This document shows, one piece after another, positions 1 to 7,191 of a DNA stretch of 32,202 bases; positions within the stretch are counted from its first letter, which is position 1, and each line of letters begins with the position of its first letter. This DNA is from UBA11524 sp964542315. GTDB lineage: Bacteria > Bacillota > Clostridia > Christensenellales > Aristaeellaceae. The stretch spans positions 1 to 32,202 of the forward strand of contig CAZIUA010000022.1 in assembly GCA_964542315.1 (NCBI GenBank), read 5' to 3'. The notes below the pieces were generated by a model. That model saw nothing but the letters and a program-made list of their open reading frames with translations, was not told the origin of the DNA and ran no database searches. Both the position numbers and the translations under genes were made by a program.

Positions 1-269
1 TAGGTGAAGTCAACGTGACCGGGGGTGTCGATCAGGTTCAGCGTGTAGGTCTCGCCGTCCTTGGCCTTGTACTGCATGTTGACAGCCTTGGATTTGATGG
101 TGATGCCGCGCTCTCGCTCCAGCTCCATGGAGTCGAGGATCTGCTCGGTCATCTCGCGCTTTTCAAATACGCCCGTCATTTCCAGGATGCGGTCCGCCAG
201 GGTGGACTTGCCATGGTCGATGTGGGCGATGATGCAAAAATTGCGGATCTTGGATAATCTTTCAGACAA
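1..269 (-). CDS. lepA: Elongation factor 4 (LepA), N-terminal part, cut by window edge
   Basis: Elongation factor 4 is a translational GTPase that binds the ribosome and can back-translocate it. Only about the first 89 codons are in the window, read on the minus strand and leaving at base 1. The protein begins (M)SERLSKIRNF and shows the G1 P-loop AHIDHGKST, the switch I stretch ERERGITIKS and the G3 motif DTPGHVDFT, in the order and spacing of LepA. NFCIIAHIDHGKSTLADR is characteristic of LepA rather than EF-G or TypA. The start is a TTG at 269-267, chosen because GGAGG (complement of 278-282) lies 8 bases upstream and no ATG fits. It is divergent from the gene at 508 and has its own promoter. 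Confidence 0.95.
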   Translation of the reverse strand, partial: MSERLSKIRNFCIIAHIDHGKSTLADRILEMTGVFEKREMTEQILDSMELERERGITIKSKAVNMQYKAKDGETYTLNLIDTPGHVDFT

Positions 270-311
270 AGTCGTTGCCTCCGTTCAAATGGGCAGATTC
301 ATACATCCTGT

Positions 312-340
312 ATTGTACCTGATTTCATGCCGGAATGCAA
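312..340 (-). promoter_or_regulatory. Putative sigma-A promoter of lepA
   Basis: Read on the minus strand, a -35 box TTGCAT (335-340) and a -10 box TACAAT (312-317) are separated by 17 bases, about 43 bases upstream of the lepA TTG start. An inverted repeat, CGGAAT-N8-ATTCCG (331-350), covers the -35 box and could be an operator. Confidence 0.7.
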
Positions 341-387
341 GAAAATTCCGCCGGATCTGCCGTGAATTTCAGCAGCGCAGGCGTTTC

Positions 388-417
388 TTGACGCCCGCGG
401 GGGCGCTGTGGTATCAT
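388..417 (+). promoter_or_regulatory. Putative sigma-A promoter of the unknown protein/HTH pair
   Basis: The -35 box is TTGACG (388-393) and the -10 box TATCAT (412-417), with an 18-base spacer. TG lies one base before the -10 (extended -10 type). The first gene begins 91 bases downstream of the -10. The 270-507 gap otherwise holds only this promoter and the divergent lepA promoter. Confidence 0.65.
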
Positions 418-507
418 CAGCAGGAAGAAATAGACAGAAAATGTCGTATACGCCGGCCGGGAAACATGCTATCATGTGAGCATCAAATGCAGGAGGTGCA
501 TCCAGGG

Positions 508-1740
508 ATGAATGTCAAACAGGCCAGACAGCTGATCAAATGGGTGGCGGAGGATCTCTCAATCCCCGCGGTCAGCATGATGGATCTGCGCCGGATGGAC
601 GAGGAGGAACTTGTCCGCGTTGGTGCGTCCGTGGGATTGACCAGGGAAGATCTGGCGACAAACCGCAGCCCTGTGCCGGATGCGGTGCGGAAGAAGTACA
701 AGGTGTTCGATCTTCTGTCCCAGTGGGATCTGGCAGGCATGCTCGTCGGCAAATACGGGCCGATGCGGTTCCTTCAGCGGGTGTTTGGCTCACGCTATGG
801 AGGACCGGATGTGCCGTCGGAGGAAGAGGAGCGCGAGATGATGGCCCGCGCGGTGCTTCCCCGATGCGATGCCAAGGCGCGCCAGATCAATGAGCTGTTC
901 CCCGGCAGCTTCCCCGTGGAGCTGCCTGCGCTGAAAATTATGGTGGAAACGAGCAACTTCCGTTCATTCAAGGAAGTGTATCAGCTGGCGGATGCGTTCG
1001 ATGATCTGGTGGAATGCTATGGCAAGCTGTTCTTCAAGGCGCTGGAGGGCGATCTGACGGAAAAACAGGCGCTGGAGTTCGATCTGCTCTCGTCCTTCCT
1101 GGAAGCCAGGGATGTGGTGGATGTCCGCCACCGGATGACATACGCCTATGTGGCGGAAAACCGCACGATGTTGCGCGAAGAAGGCTTCCATCAGTGCAGC
1201 AGCTATGTGGGCATCCGCCGGATCATTCCCGTCTGGAAGGCACGCGAGTTCTATGCCGACCAGGCGTATGTGACGCGCTATATCGAGCGGCACGACGTTG
1301 CAAAGGTGGAGATCCGGCGGTTCCTGTCAAAGATCGATGCCTTCTCGTGCTGCTACGTCTTCATTCAGAATATGGAGGAGCACGAGCTCCTGCAGAGCCT
1401 GCCCGAAGAAGAACGCATGGAGCGCGAAACCGCCAACATGCCGCAGGAAGAGATGGACGAAAGTAACGCGACCTATCTCATCAGCGATCCGATCCTGGTC
1501 ACAAAGGTGGGGGATGAAGTCAGCGAAAAGGACCTCATCATCGCCGAACGCGGCCTGAAGATGGTCAAATCCGTCCGCAATGGCGGCGTGCTTCCGCGGC
1601 GCAGGCAGGAGAGCTATGATATCCTGCGGCGGCGGATGAAGCGCTTCGGCATGGAGATTCCGGAGCAGCCCGACGTCCCAGTGCCGGATGAACTGGCGGA
1701 TTTCATGCTCGATGAGGAAGAAGGTGACTGGGATGAGTAA
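508..1740 (+). CDS. Protein of unknown function (410 residues), coupled to an HTH gene
   Basis: I do not recognise this 410-residue protein. ATG 508 is chosen because AGGAGGTG (491-498) sits 9 bases before it. The frame stays open further upstream, but that part runs into the promoter and the antisense lepA start. There is no signal peptide or hydrophobic segment, so it should be cytosolic. The sequence is rich in acidic and basic residues: a basic, Arg-rich patch (residues about 345-375, including LPRRRQES and RRRMKRFG) is followed by a very acidic tail ending DEEEGDWDE. Residues about 85-110 contain an acidic EEEERE run, and two adjacent cysteines occur near residue 279. The stop overlaps the start of the next gene, an HTH protein, by 8 bases, so the two are probably made together. 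Function is open; a regulator, a nucleic-acid-associated protein or one half of a two-gene module are all possible. Confidence 0.8.
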   Translation: MNVKQARQLIKWVAEDLSIPAVSMMDLRRMDEEELVRVGASVGLTREDLATNRSPVPDAVRKKYKVFDLLSQWDLAGMLVGKYGPMRFLQRVFGSRYGGPDVPSEEEEREMMARAVLPRCDAKARQINELFPGSFPVELPALKIMVETSNFRSFKEVYQLADAFDDLVECYGKLFFKALEGDLTEKQALEFDLLSSFLEARDVVDVRHRMTYAYVAENRTMLREEGFHQCSSYVGIRRIIPVWKAREFYADQAYVTRYIERHDVAKVEIRRFLSKIDAFSCCYVFIQNMEEHELLQSLPEEERMERETANMPQEEMDESNATYLISDPILVTKVGDEVSEKDLIIAERGLKMVKSVRNGGVLPRRRQESYDILRRRMKRFGMEIPEQPDVPVPDELADFMLDEEEGDWDE

Positions 1741-1963
1741 CATCAGCTACAGCATCGCAGCCGGTTTCGCCCTGAAACACCTGATTCGCGAGCATTACGC
1801 GTCCCAGCAGGAATTCGCTGAGGATTTCGGCGTGGAACTGCGCACCGTCACGCGCTATGTGACCACGGGCATCGGCAAAATGGTGACGGTGGAGGAGATC
1901 GCGGATTTCTTCGAGATGGATCTGCTGGACTTCCTGCGGCTGGGGAAGCAAATGGCGGAATGA
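1733..1963 (+). CDS. Small helix-turn-helix protein (XRE-like), 76 residues
   Basis: The 76-residue protein consists almost entirely of a predicted Cro/C1-type helix-turn-helix. Residues about 23-45 (SQQEFAEDFGVELRTVTRYV) give the pattern 'QxxFAxxxGVxxxTVxRY' of HTH_3 recognition helices, followed by TVEEIADFFEM, which matches helix 4 of the fold. ATG 1733 lies within the end of the preceding gene (stop 1738-1740), in another frame, so translation is likely coupled. A purine-rich stretch GAGGAAGAAGG just upstream can serve as ribosome site. It probably binds DNA, possibly regulating its own operon; no dimerisation or effector domain is present. A terminator-like hairpin follows at 2007. Confidence 0.8.
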   Translation: MSNISYSIAAGFALKHLIREHYASQQEFAEDFGVELRTVTRYVTTGIGKMVTVEEIADFFEMDLLDFLRLGKQMAE

Positions 1964-2006
1964 GCCTTACGCACATGAAGCAAGCTGCCTGACCGATGAA
2001 CAAAAT

Positions 2007-2067
2007 GGGGGACGGAATAGCCGATGGGCATCCATCGCGGCGCTGTTCCGCCCCTCTTCTTTTGTTT
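2007..2067 (+). terminator. Putative Rho-independent terminator after the HTH gene
   Basis: GGGG-A-CGGAA (2007-2017) pairs with TTCCG-CCCC (2046-2054), enclosing a second perfect hairpin CGATGG-GCAT-CCATCG. A pyrimidine run TCTTCTTTTGTTT follows. The imperfect base stem and interrupted T-run make it moderate in strength. Confidence 0.5.
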
Positions 2068-2094
2068 ATCAAGAAAAAATGTTCTTTTTATGTA

Positions 2095-2123
2095 TTCCCA
2101 AACAACAGCTTTTATGTTACAAT
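2095..2123 (+). promoter_or_regulatory. Putative sigma-A promoter of the flavin reductase gene
   Basis: The -10 box is TACAAT (2118-2123), 17 bases after TTCCCA (2095-2100), a four-of-six match to TTGACA. An A/T-rich tract (2060-2094) lies directly upstream and could act as an UP element. The leader before ATG 2175 is about 45 bases and contains the ribosome site AAAGGGGA. Confidence 0.65.
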
Positions 2124-2174
2124 AGGGGTTGCGGAAGAAATATCCGCAAAAAGAATTGAAAGGGGAACAACATA

Positions 2175-4076
2175 ATGAAGCGTATCATTGCTGCGATCCT
2201 GTCCCTGGCGATGGCGCTGACCATGATGGTCGTGCCTGCCATGGCGGAAAACGCTGATGCCGACATCATCATCGTCGGTGCTGGCGGCGCTGGTCTGTCT
2301 TCTGCGATCCATGCCGCTGAGGCTGGCGCGGAGAAGGTCATCGTGCTGGAAATGACCGCCAAGACCGGCGGCGCGCTGAACTTCACCTCCGGCTCCATGT
2401 CTGCGGCCGGTACCATCATCCAGAAGGAGGAAGGTATCGAGGACACCGTGGAGTCCTATGTGGCTGACATCATCAACAATGGTGATGACTTCGGCGGCCA
2501 GCCCAACGAGAAGCTGATCCGCGTGTATGCCAACGACGCCGCTGAGGTGTTCGACTGGCTGTACGAGAACGGCGTCAAGGACGGCTTTAAGCCCGGCGCG
2601 GCCCGTGCCGTGTTTGCGCCCGAGCATGCCCTGTACTCCGTGAAGCGCACCTACAAGCCCAGCGCCACCGAGGCCGGCTACAAGTCTGCCGCGCATCAGG
2701 TGCTGGACAAGCTGGTCGCTGCGGATGACCGCATTGAGATCATCACCCTGACCACCGCCAAGGAGCTGATCGCCAACGAGAAGGGCCAGATCACCGGCGT
2801 CAAGGCCATCGGCCCCGACGGCGAGGTGACCTACACCTCCAAGCACGGCGTCATCGTCTGCACCGGCGGCTACTCCTCCAATGCCAAGCTGATGGGCAAG
2901 TACTCCGAGTACGGCGAGTACTATGTGGCTGGCGGCGCTCCCGGCGCTGACGGCTACGGCATCTACATGATGCAGAAGGTCGGCGCGGGCATCACCGCCA
3001 TGGATGCCATCCCCACCTTCCCCATGGGCATGGTCGCGAAGGATGACCCCACCCGTGGTCAGATCGCTTCCACCTACACCTGGAAGACCGGCGGCATCGT
3101 CGTCAACCAGGAGGGCAACCGTTTCTGCAACGAGACCGAGAGCAACCCCGCCATCCGCGAGGTCGCGCTGGAGCAGCAGCCCCAGGCCGTGCAGTACGAC
3201 ATCTACACCGACAAGATCCTGGAGGATCTGATGCAGACCTCTTCCTCCGTCTTCATGAAGTTCTACTTCTACGAGGGCGGCGCTGGCGCGCATGTGATGT
3301 ACTCCGCTGACTCCCTGGAGGAGCTGGCTGAGAAGATCAACGTGCCTGCTGAGAACCTGGTCAACACCGTTGCCAAGTATAACGCGGCTGTGGATGCCGG
3401 CGTGGATGAGGAGTTCGGTCGCGTGCTGAACGCCACCGACGAGAGCTACAACCTGGCGATCAACAAGATCGAGGGCGAGAAGTTCTACGCCATCCGCCTG
3501 CATGCCCTGTGCGTCATGACCTTGGGCGGCGTCACTGCCAACGAGAACATGCAGGTGCTGGATGAGAGCGGCAACGTGATCCCCGGCCTGTATGCGGCTG
3601 GCGAGTGCGTCGGCGGCATCTGGGGCAAGTTCGTCTCCGGCGGCACCGGCGTCATGGGCCCGATCGTCTTCGGCCGCATCGCTGCCCAGCACGCCATGAC
3701 CAATGAGATGGCGGAAGGCTATGAGGTAAAGGAATCCACCCAGCTGCTGGACGCTGCGCTCTTCGAGAAGGAAACCTCCTTTGAGGAGAAGTTCGACATG
3801 ACCAAGACCCTCAAGGATGGCGAGTACGAAGCCACCGTTGACGGCCAGAATGGTCCCATGGTCGTGAAGGTCGTCATCACCGACGGCAAGATCGCGGACG
3901 TGGTCGTCGTCTCCAACAACGAGACCGAAGCCATCGCTGCTGCGCCTCTGGCCTCCGTGCCCGCTGCCATCGTCGCTGGCAACACTGCGACCGTGGATAC
4001 CGTCGCTGGCGCGACCCTGACCTCCAACCGCATCATGAACGCTGTCGTTCTGTGCCTGGAGCAGGCGGCTCAGTAA
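2175..4076 (+). CDS. Secreted FAD-dependent reductase with C-terminal FMN-binding domain (fumarate reductase flavoprotein superfamily)
   Basis: This 633-residue flavoprotein probably reduces a small substrate outside the membrane using electrons passed through a covalently bound FMN. Residues 1-25 are a Sec signal peptide ending PAMA, without a lipobox Cys. The FAD_binding_2 domain starts at D30 with the Rossmann motif VGAGGAGLSS (34-43) and closes with IPGLYAAGE, the usual FAD-binding end. The C-terminal FMN_bind domain (about 547-633) carries DTVAGATLTS, in which T614 of GAT is the expected FMN acceptor for an ApbE transferase; none is in the window. In the positions of Shewanella Fcc3 R402, H504 and R544 I place N324, M448 and V487, so the usual dicarboxylate-binding catalytic set is missing and the substrate is unknown. 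Codons end strongly in C or G, which suggests high expression. It is monocistronic. Confidence 0.9.
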   Translation: MKRIIAAILSLAMALTMMVVPAMAENADADIIIVGAGGAGLSSAIHAAEAGAEKVIVLEMTAKTGGALNFTSGSMSAAGTIIQKEEGIEDTVESYVADIINNGDDFGGQPNEKLIRVYANDAAEVFDWLYENGVKDGFKPGAARAVFAPEHALYSVKRTYKPSATEAGYKSAAHQVLDKLVAADDRIEIITLTTAKELIANEKGQITGVKAIGPDGEVTYTSKHGVIVCTGGYSSNAKLMGKYSEYGEYYVAGGAPGADGYGIYMMQKVGAGITAMDAIPTFPMGMVAKDDPTRGQIASTYTWKTGGIVVNQEGNRFCNETESNPAIREVALEQQPQAVQYDIYTDKILEDLMQTSSSVFMKFYFYEGGAGAHVMYSADSLEELAEKINVPAENLVNTVAKYNAAVDAGVDEEFGRVLNATDESYNLAINKIEGEKFYAIRLHALCVMTLGGVTANENMQVLDESGNVIPGLYAAGECVGGIWGKFVSGGTGVMGPIVFGRIAAQHAMTNEMAEGYEVKESTQLLDAALFEKETSFEEKFDMTKTLKDGEYEATVDGQNGPMVVKVVITDGKIADVVVVSNNETEAIAAAPLASVPAAIVAGNTATVDTVAGATLTSNRIMNAVVLCLEQAAQ

Positions 4077-4495
4077 TTCCGCACGCACGGCTGATGCATT
4101 TCAGCGTGCATGCACCAGGACTCTCCCGTTTCGGCGGGGGAGTCCTTTTTTTGCTGCAGGGGACAAAAGCGCATCAGCGTCAGCATGCAGGCGCTGAGGG
4201 CGCACCACATCACGCTGTACGCCGCACAGACCTGTCCGCGCCAGTTCAGCGGCTGACGGCGGTAGTCCCACACCTGATGCCGTTTGTTCCAGATCGCGCC
4301 GCAGACCGCCTCGATCCCCGTGATGCCCAGTCCGCACAGGAGCGCCTTATGCCACAGGGGCTTGCGCATCCGGCTGATGCGGCGGATGAGCACCATCGCT
4401 GCGCCGCCTGCCAGGGACATCGAATAGTGCGTCCGGCCGCGGTAGAGCACCTCCAGCAGCGGATACCCGACAGCGCCAATGAAAAACATGCGCAT
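4070..4495 (-). CDS. Small four-helix membrane protein, putative CmpB/ABC-transporter type IV family
   Basis: This 141-residue minus-strand protein has about four hydrophobic segments (residues 3-17, 25-38, 52-68 and 87-107). The stretch VWDYRRQPLNWRGQVCAAYSV resembles the signature of the putative ABC-transporter type IV (CmpB, PF06541) family, in which 'WDYS-QPFN-GxIC' is conserved. Molecular function of that family is unproven. ATG 4495 is preceded by GAGGTG with a 7-base gap. The last 25 or so codons run through the terminator of the convergent reductase gene and overlap its stop by 7 bases, and this tail (after about residue 115) does not look like the family. Its own promoter is not obvious. 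Confidence 0.7.
   Translation of the reverse strand: MRMFFIGAVGYPLLEVLYRGRTHYSMSLAGGAAMVLIRRISRMRKPLWHKALLCGLGITGIEAVCGAIWNKRHQVWDYRRQPLNWRGQVCAAYSVMWCALSACMLTLMRFCPLQQKKDSPAETGESWCMHAEMHQPCVRNY
4118..4152 (+). terminator. Rho-independent terminator of the flavin reductase gene
   Basis: GGACTC-TCCCG pairs with CGGCGGG-GGAGTCC around a TTT loop, followed by seven Ts (4146-4152). On the minus strand the same bases are coding sequence of the CmpB-like gene and have no T-run after the hairpin, so termination is one-directional. Confidence 0.85.
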
Positions 4496-4583
4496 GCAAA
4501 ATCACCTCGGCGATAGCCTGCCCGATCAGCGCGCGGATGAACCGCCTGCCGGAGGACTTTAGCGGATTTTCCACCTGAAACCA

Positions 4584-4612
4584 TTGACCTTTAGCGCGAA
4601 AAATGGTACATT
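4584..4612 (+). promoter_or_regulatory. Putative sigma-A promoter of the nine-gene central operon
   Basis: TTGACC (4584-4589) and TACATT (4607-4612) are separated by 17 bases and lie about 67 bases before the TTG start at 4679. No further convincing promoter or terminator is seen until the hairpin at 17078, so this may drive the whole radical SAM to ynbB operon. Confidence 0.75.
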
Positions 4613-4678
4613 ATAAGGTGCGTCAGTGTAAGCTCATGGCGCTGTGCTTTTTTGAATCCGCAAAGGAGGAATCCCTGC

Positions 4679-6529
4679 TTGAATTATCAGGATAAGATCG
4701 AGGCCCTGCTGGAGAAGGTCCAGAAGGCGCCCCGTTACACCGGCGGTGAAATGAATTCCGTCATGAAGCCCTGGGGCGATGCTGATCTGCATTTCGCCTT
4801 CTGCTTCCCCGATACCTACGAGGTCGGCATGTCCCATCTGGGCATGAAGATCCTCTACGGCGCGATCAATGCGCAGCCGGATATGCTCTGCGAGCGTTTC
4901 TTCATGCCCTGGACGGATATGAAGGCGCTCATGGAAAGCGAGCAGGTGCCGCTCTTCTCCATGGAGAGCCGCCGTTCGGTCAAGGAGTTCGACGTGGTCG
5001 GCTTCACTCTGCAGTACGAGATGAGCTATACCAACGTGCTGGCCATGCTGGATCTGGGCGGCATTCCGCTGCTGCGTGAGGAGCGCGCGGAGGACGCGCC
5101 CATCATCGTGGCGGGTGGTCCCTGTGCCTTCAACCCCGAACCGCTGGCGGACTTCATCGATGCGTTCATGGTCGGCGACGGCGAGGAGCAGATCATCGAG
5201 CTGAACCGCGTCATCCTGGAAGGCCGTAAGACCGGCGCCTCCCGTATGGACATCCTCAAGCGGCTGGCCAGTGTGCGCGGCGTGTATGTGCCTGCGCTCT
5301 ATGACGTGACCTACCATGAGGACGGCACCATCGCCTCCATGAAGCCCAACTGCGCCGAGGCGCCCGAAAAGGTGCTCAAGGCGATCATCACCGATCTGGA
5401 TTCCGCCTACTATCCCAAGGAGATCCCCGTGCCCTATACGGAGATCATCCATGACCGCATCATGCTGGAGATCATGCGCGGCTGCACGCGCGGCTGCCGC
5501 TTCTGTCAGGCGGGCATGCTGTATCGTCCCGTGCGTGAACGCAGCCTGGAGCATCTGGTGGAGCTGGCGGAATCCCTCGAGAAGTCCACCGGCTATGACG
5601 AGATCAGCCTGTCCAGCCTGTCCTCGGGCGACTATACCTGCCTGGCTGAACTCATCCGCGAGTTGATCCGCCGCCTGAATGAAAAGCGCGTGTCAATCAG
5701 CCTGCCCAGCCTGCGTCTGGACAGCATCCTGAAGGATGCGCTGGCCGAAACGCAGAAGGAGCGCAAGACCAGCCTGACCTTCGCGCCTGAAGCCGGTACC
5801 CAGCGCCTGCGCGACGTCATCAACAAGGGCGTCACGGAGGATGACCTGATCTCCAAGGTGCGCGATGCCTTCCAGGGCGGCTGGTCCAGCGTGAAGCTGT
5901 ATTTCATGATGGGTCTGCCCACTGAAACCTATGAGGATCTGGACGGCATTGCCGATCTGGCGCAGAAGGTCGTGGCGGAATACTTCGCCGTGCCCAAGGC
6001 GCAGCGGGCCAAGGGCCTTCGCGTGACCTGCAGCGCGTCCGTGTTCGTCCCCAAGCCCTTCACGCCCTTCCAGTGGGAGCCCCAGGACACCCAGGAGTCC
6101 GTTCGCGCCAAGCAGCAGCATGTGCGCGACGCCTTCAAGCAGATCAAGGGTGCGAATTTCAATTATCATGAGTCCGACCTGAGCTATCTGGAGGCATGCT
6201 TCGCCCGTGGCGACCGCCGTATGGGCAAGGTGCTTTTGCAGGCATACCGCAAGGGCTGCGTGCTGGATGGCTGGTCCGAGTGCTTCAAATACGACGCCTG
6301 GCGCGAGGCCTTCGACGAGACCGGCATCGATCCGGCGTTCTATGCCTTCCGCCGCCGCGAGAAGGATGAGATCCTGCCCTGGGATCATATCGACTGCGGC
6401 GTGACGAAGGAATTCCTCTGGCGCGAAAAGGAAAAGGCCGAGCAGGCCAAGACGACAAAGGATTGCCGCAAGGGCTGCAATGGCTGCGGTCTGCAGCGCT
6501 TTAAGGGAGTGTGTTCATTTTGCGGATGA
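4679..6529 (+). CDS. Radical SAM protein, TIGR03960 family
   Basis: This 616-residue protein belongs to the radical SAM/B12-binding-like family TIGR03960, almost always paired with the DUF2344 protein encoded next. The reaction is unknown. The N-terminal half (about 40-200) is B12-binding-like (FCFPDTYEVGMSHLG, GGPCAFNPEPLADF). The radical SAM core follows with the 4Fe-4S motif C269-TRG-C273-RF-C276, preceded by ILEIMRG as in MiaB-like enzymes. The C-terminus carries another cysteine cluster, CRKGCNGCGLQRFKGVCSFC, which could bind a metal or cluster. TTG 4679 is taken as start because AGGAGG (4664-4669) is 9 bases upstream; a more distal TTG at 4652 would put that ribosome site inside the gene. 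It overlaps the next gene. Confidence 0.93.
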   Translation: MNYQDKIEALLEKVQKAPRYTGGEMNSVMKPWGDADLHFAFCFPDTYEVGMSHLGMKILYGAINAQPDMLCERFFMPWTDMKALMESEQVPLFSMESRRSVKEFDVVGFTLQYEMSYTNVLAMLDLGGIPLLREERAEDAPIIVAGGPCAFNPEPLADFIDAFMVGDGEEQIIELNRVILEGRKTGASRMDILKRLASVRGVYVPALYDVTYHEDGTIASMKPNCAEAPEKVLKAIITDLDSAYYPKEIPVPYTEIIHDRIMLEIMRGCTRGCRFCQAGMLYRPVRERSLEHLVELAESLEKSTGYDEISLSSLSSGDYTCLAELIRELIRRLNEKRVSISLPSLRLDSILKDALAETQKERKTSLTFAPEAGTQRLRDVINKGVTEDDLISKVRDAFQGGWSSVKLYFMMGLPTETYEDLDGIADLAQKVVAEYFAVPKAQRAKGLRVTCSASVFVPKPFTPFQWEPQDTQESVRAKQQHVRDAFKQIKGANFNYHESDLSYLEACFARGDRRMGKVLLQAYRKGCVLDGWSECFKYDAWREAFDETGIDPAFYAFRRREKDEILPWDHIDCGVTKEFLWREKEKAEQAKTTKDCRKGCNGCGLQRFKGVCSFCG

Positions 6530-7191
6530 TGGCAGTGTTTGAAAAGGGCGAGCGTCTGCGCCACATCGGCCACCTGGATATCCAGCGGGCCGTGATGCGT
6601 GCGCTGCGCCGCTCCGGTTTGCCGGTGAGCTATTCCAAGGGCTTCAATCCCCATATTCTGCTGACCTTCGCGTCTGCGCTGTCCACCGGTGCGGCCGGAC
6701 GCAAGGAGATCATGGAGGTCCAGCTGGAGCGCGAGGTCTCCCCGGCGGAATTCGTTTCCGCGATGAATGGCGCCATGCCGCCGGATATGCAGCTGTCCTC
6801 CGCGCGCGTGCTGGATGACAAGCATGTCGCGCTGATGGCGCAGGTGCAGGCCGCGGATTATACCATCACTATCCTGGAGGAGGACGCAGCGCAGAAATTC
6901 GTCGCTGCGCTGCCCGCGTTCCTCGCACAGGGGCAGATCCTCACCATGCGCAAGACCAAGTCCGGCATGAAGGAGACGGACATCCGTCCCTTGCTGCTTG
7001 AGCTGACGGGCGAGGGGAATGCGCTCCACGCGACGATGACCCTGACCGAGCGTCTGGCGTGCAAGCCGGGCATGCTCATGGAGGCACTGTCCGCCTTTAC
7101 CGGCGTTGACGTGCCCCGTGCGATGGTCGTGCGCAACGGCCTCTTCGGCGCGGATGAAAGCGGTGCGCTGGCGCCGCTGGAGATGCTGTGA
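6520..7191 (+). CDS. DUF2344 (TIGR03936) radical-SAM-linked protein
   Basis: This 223-residue protein is the constant neighbour of TIGR03960 radical SAM proteins, and in many bacteria the two are fused. Function is unknown, but the pairing plus RNase G next door suggests a role in RNA or ribosome modification (inference). The family signature is clear near the N-terminus: LRHIGHLDIQRAVMRALRRSG and YSKGFNPH. Start choice is uncertain. TTG 6520 lies about 10 bases after AAGGGAG and gives the usual (M)RMMAVFEKGERL beginning. ATG 6526 overlaps the upstream stop as ATGA, and GTG 6511 is too close to the ribosome site. The stop shares one base with the start of rng. Confidence 0.88.
   Translation: MRMMAVFEKGERLRHIGHLDIQRAVMRALRRSGLPVSYSKGFNPHILLTFASALSTGAAGRKEIMEVQLEREVSPAEFVSAMNGAMPPDMQLSSARVLDDKHVALMAQVQAADYTITILEEDAAQKFVAALPAFLAQGQILTMRKTKSGMKETDIRPLLLELTGEGNALHATMTLTERLACKPGMLMEALSAFTGVDVPRAMVVRNGLFGADESGALAPLEML

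Noticed and set aside
61..507. N-terminal extension of the unknown protein gene to base 61
   Set aside because: It would run through the divergent lepA start and both promoters; ATG 508 has a strong ribosome site.
2112..4088. Long antisense open frame (658 codons) opposite the flavin reductase
   Set aside because: It mirrors the strongly GC-ending codons of the real gene, has no ribosome site and gives a His/Val/Asp-rich low-complexity product.
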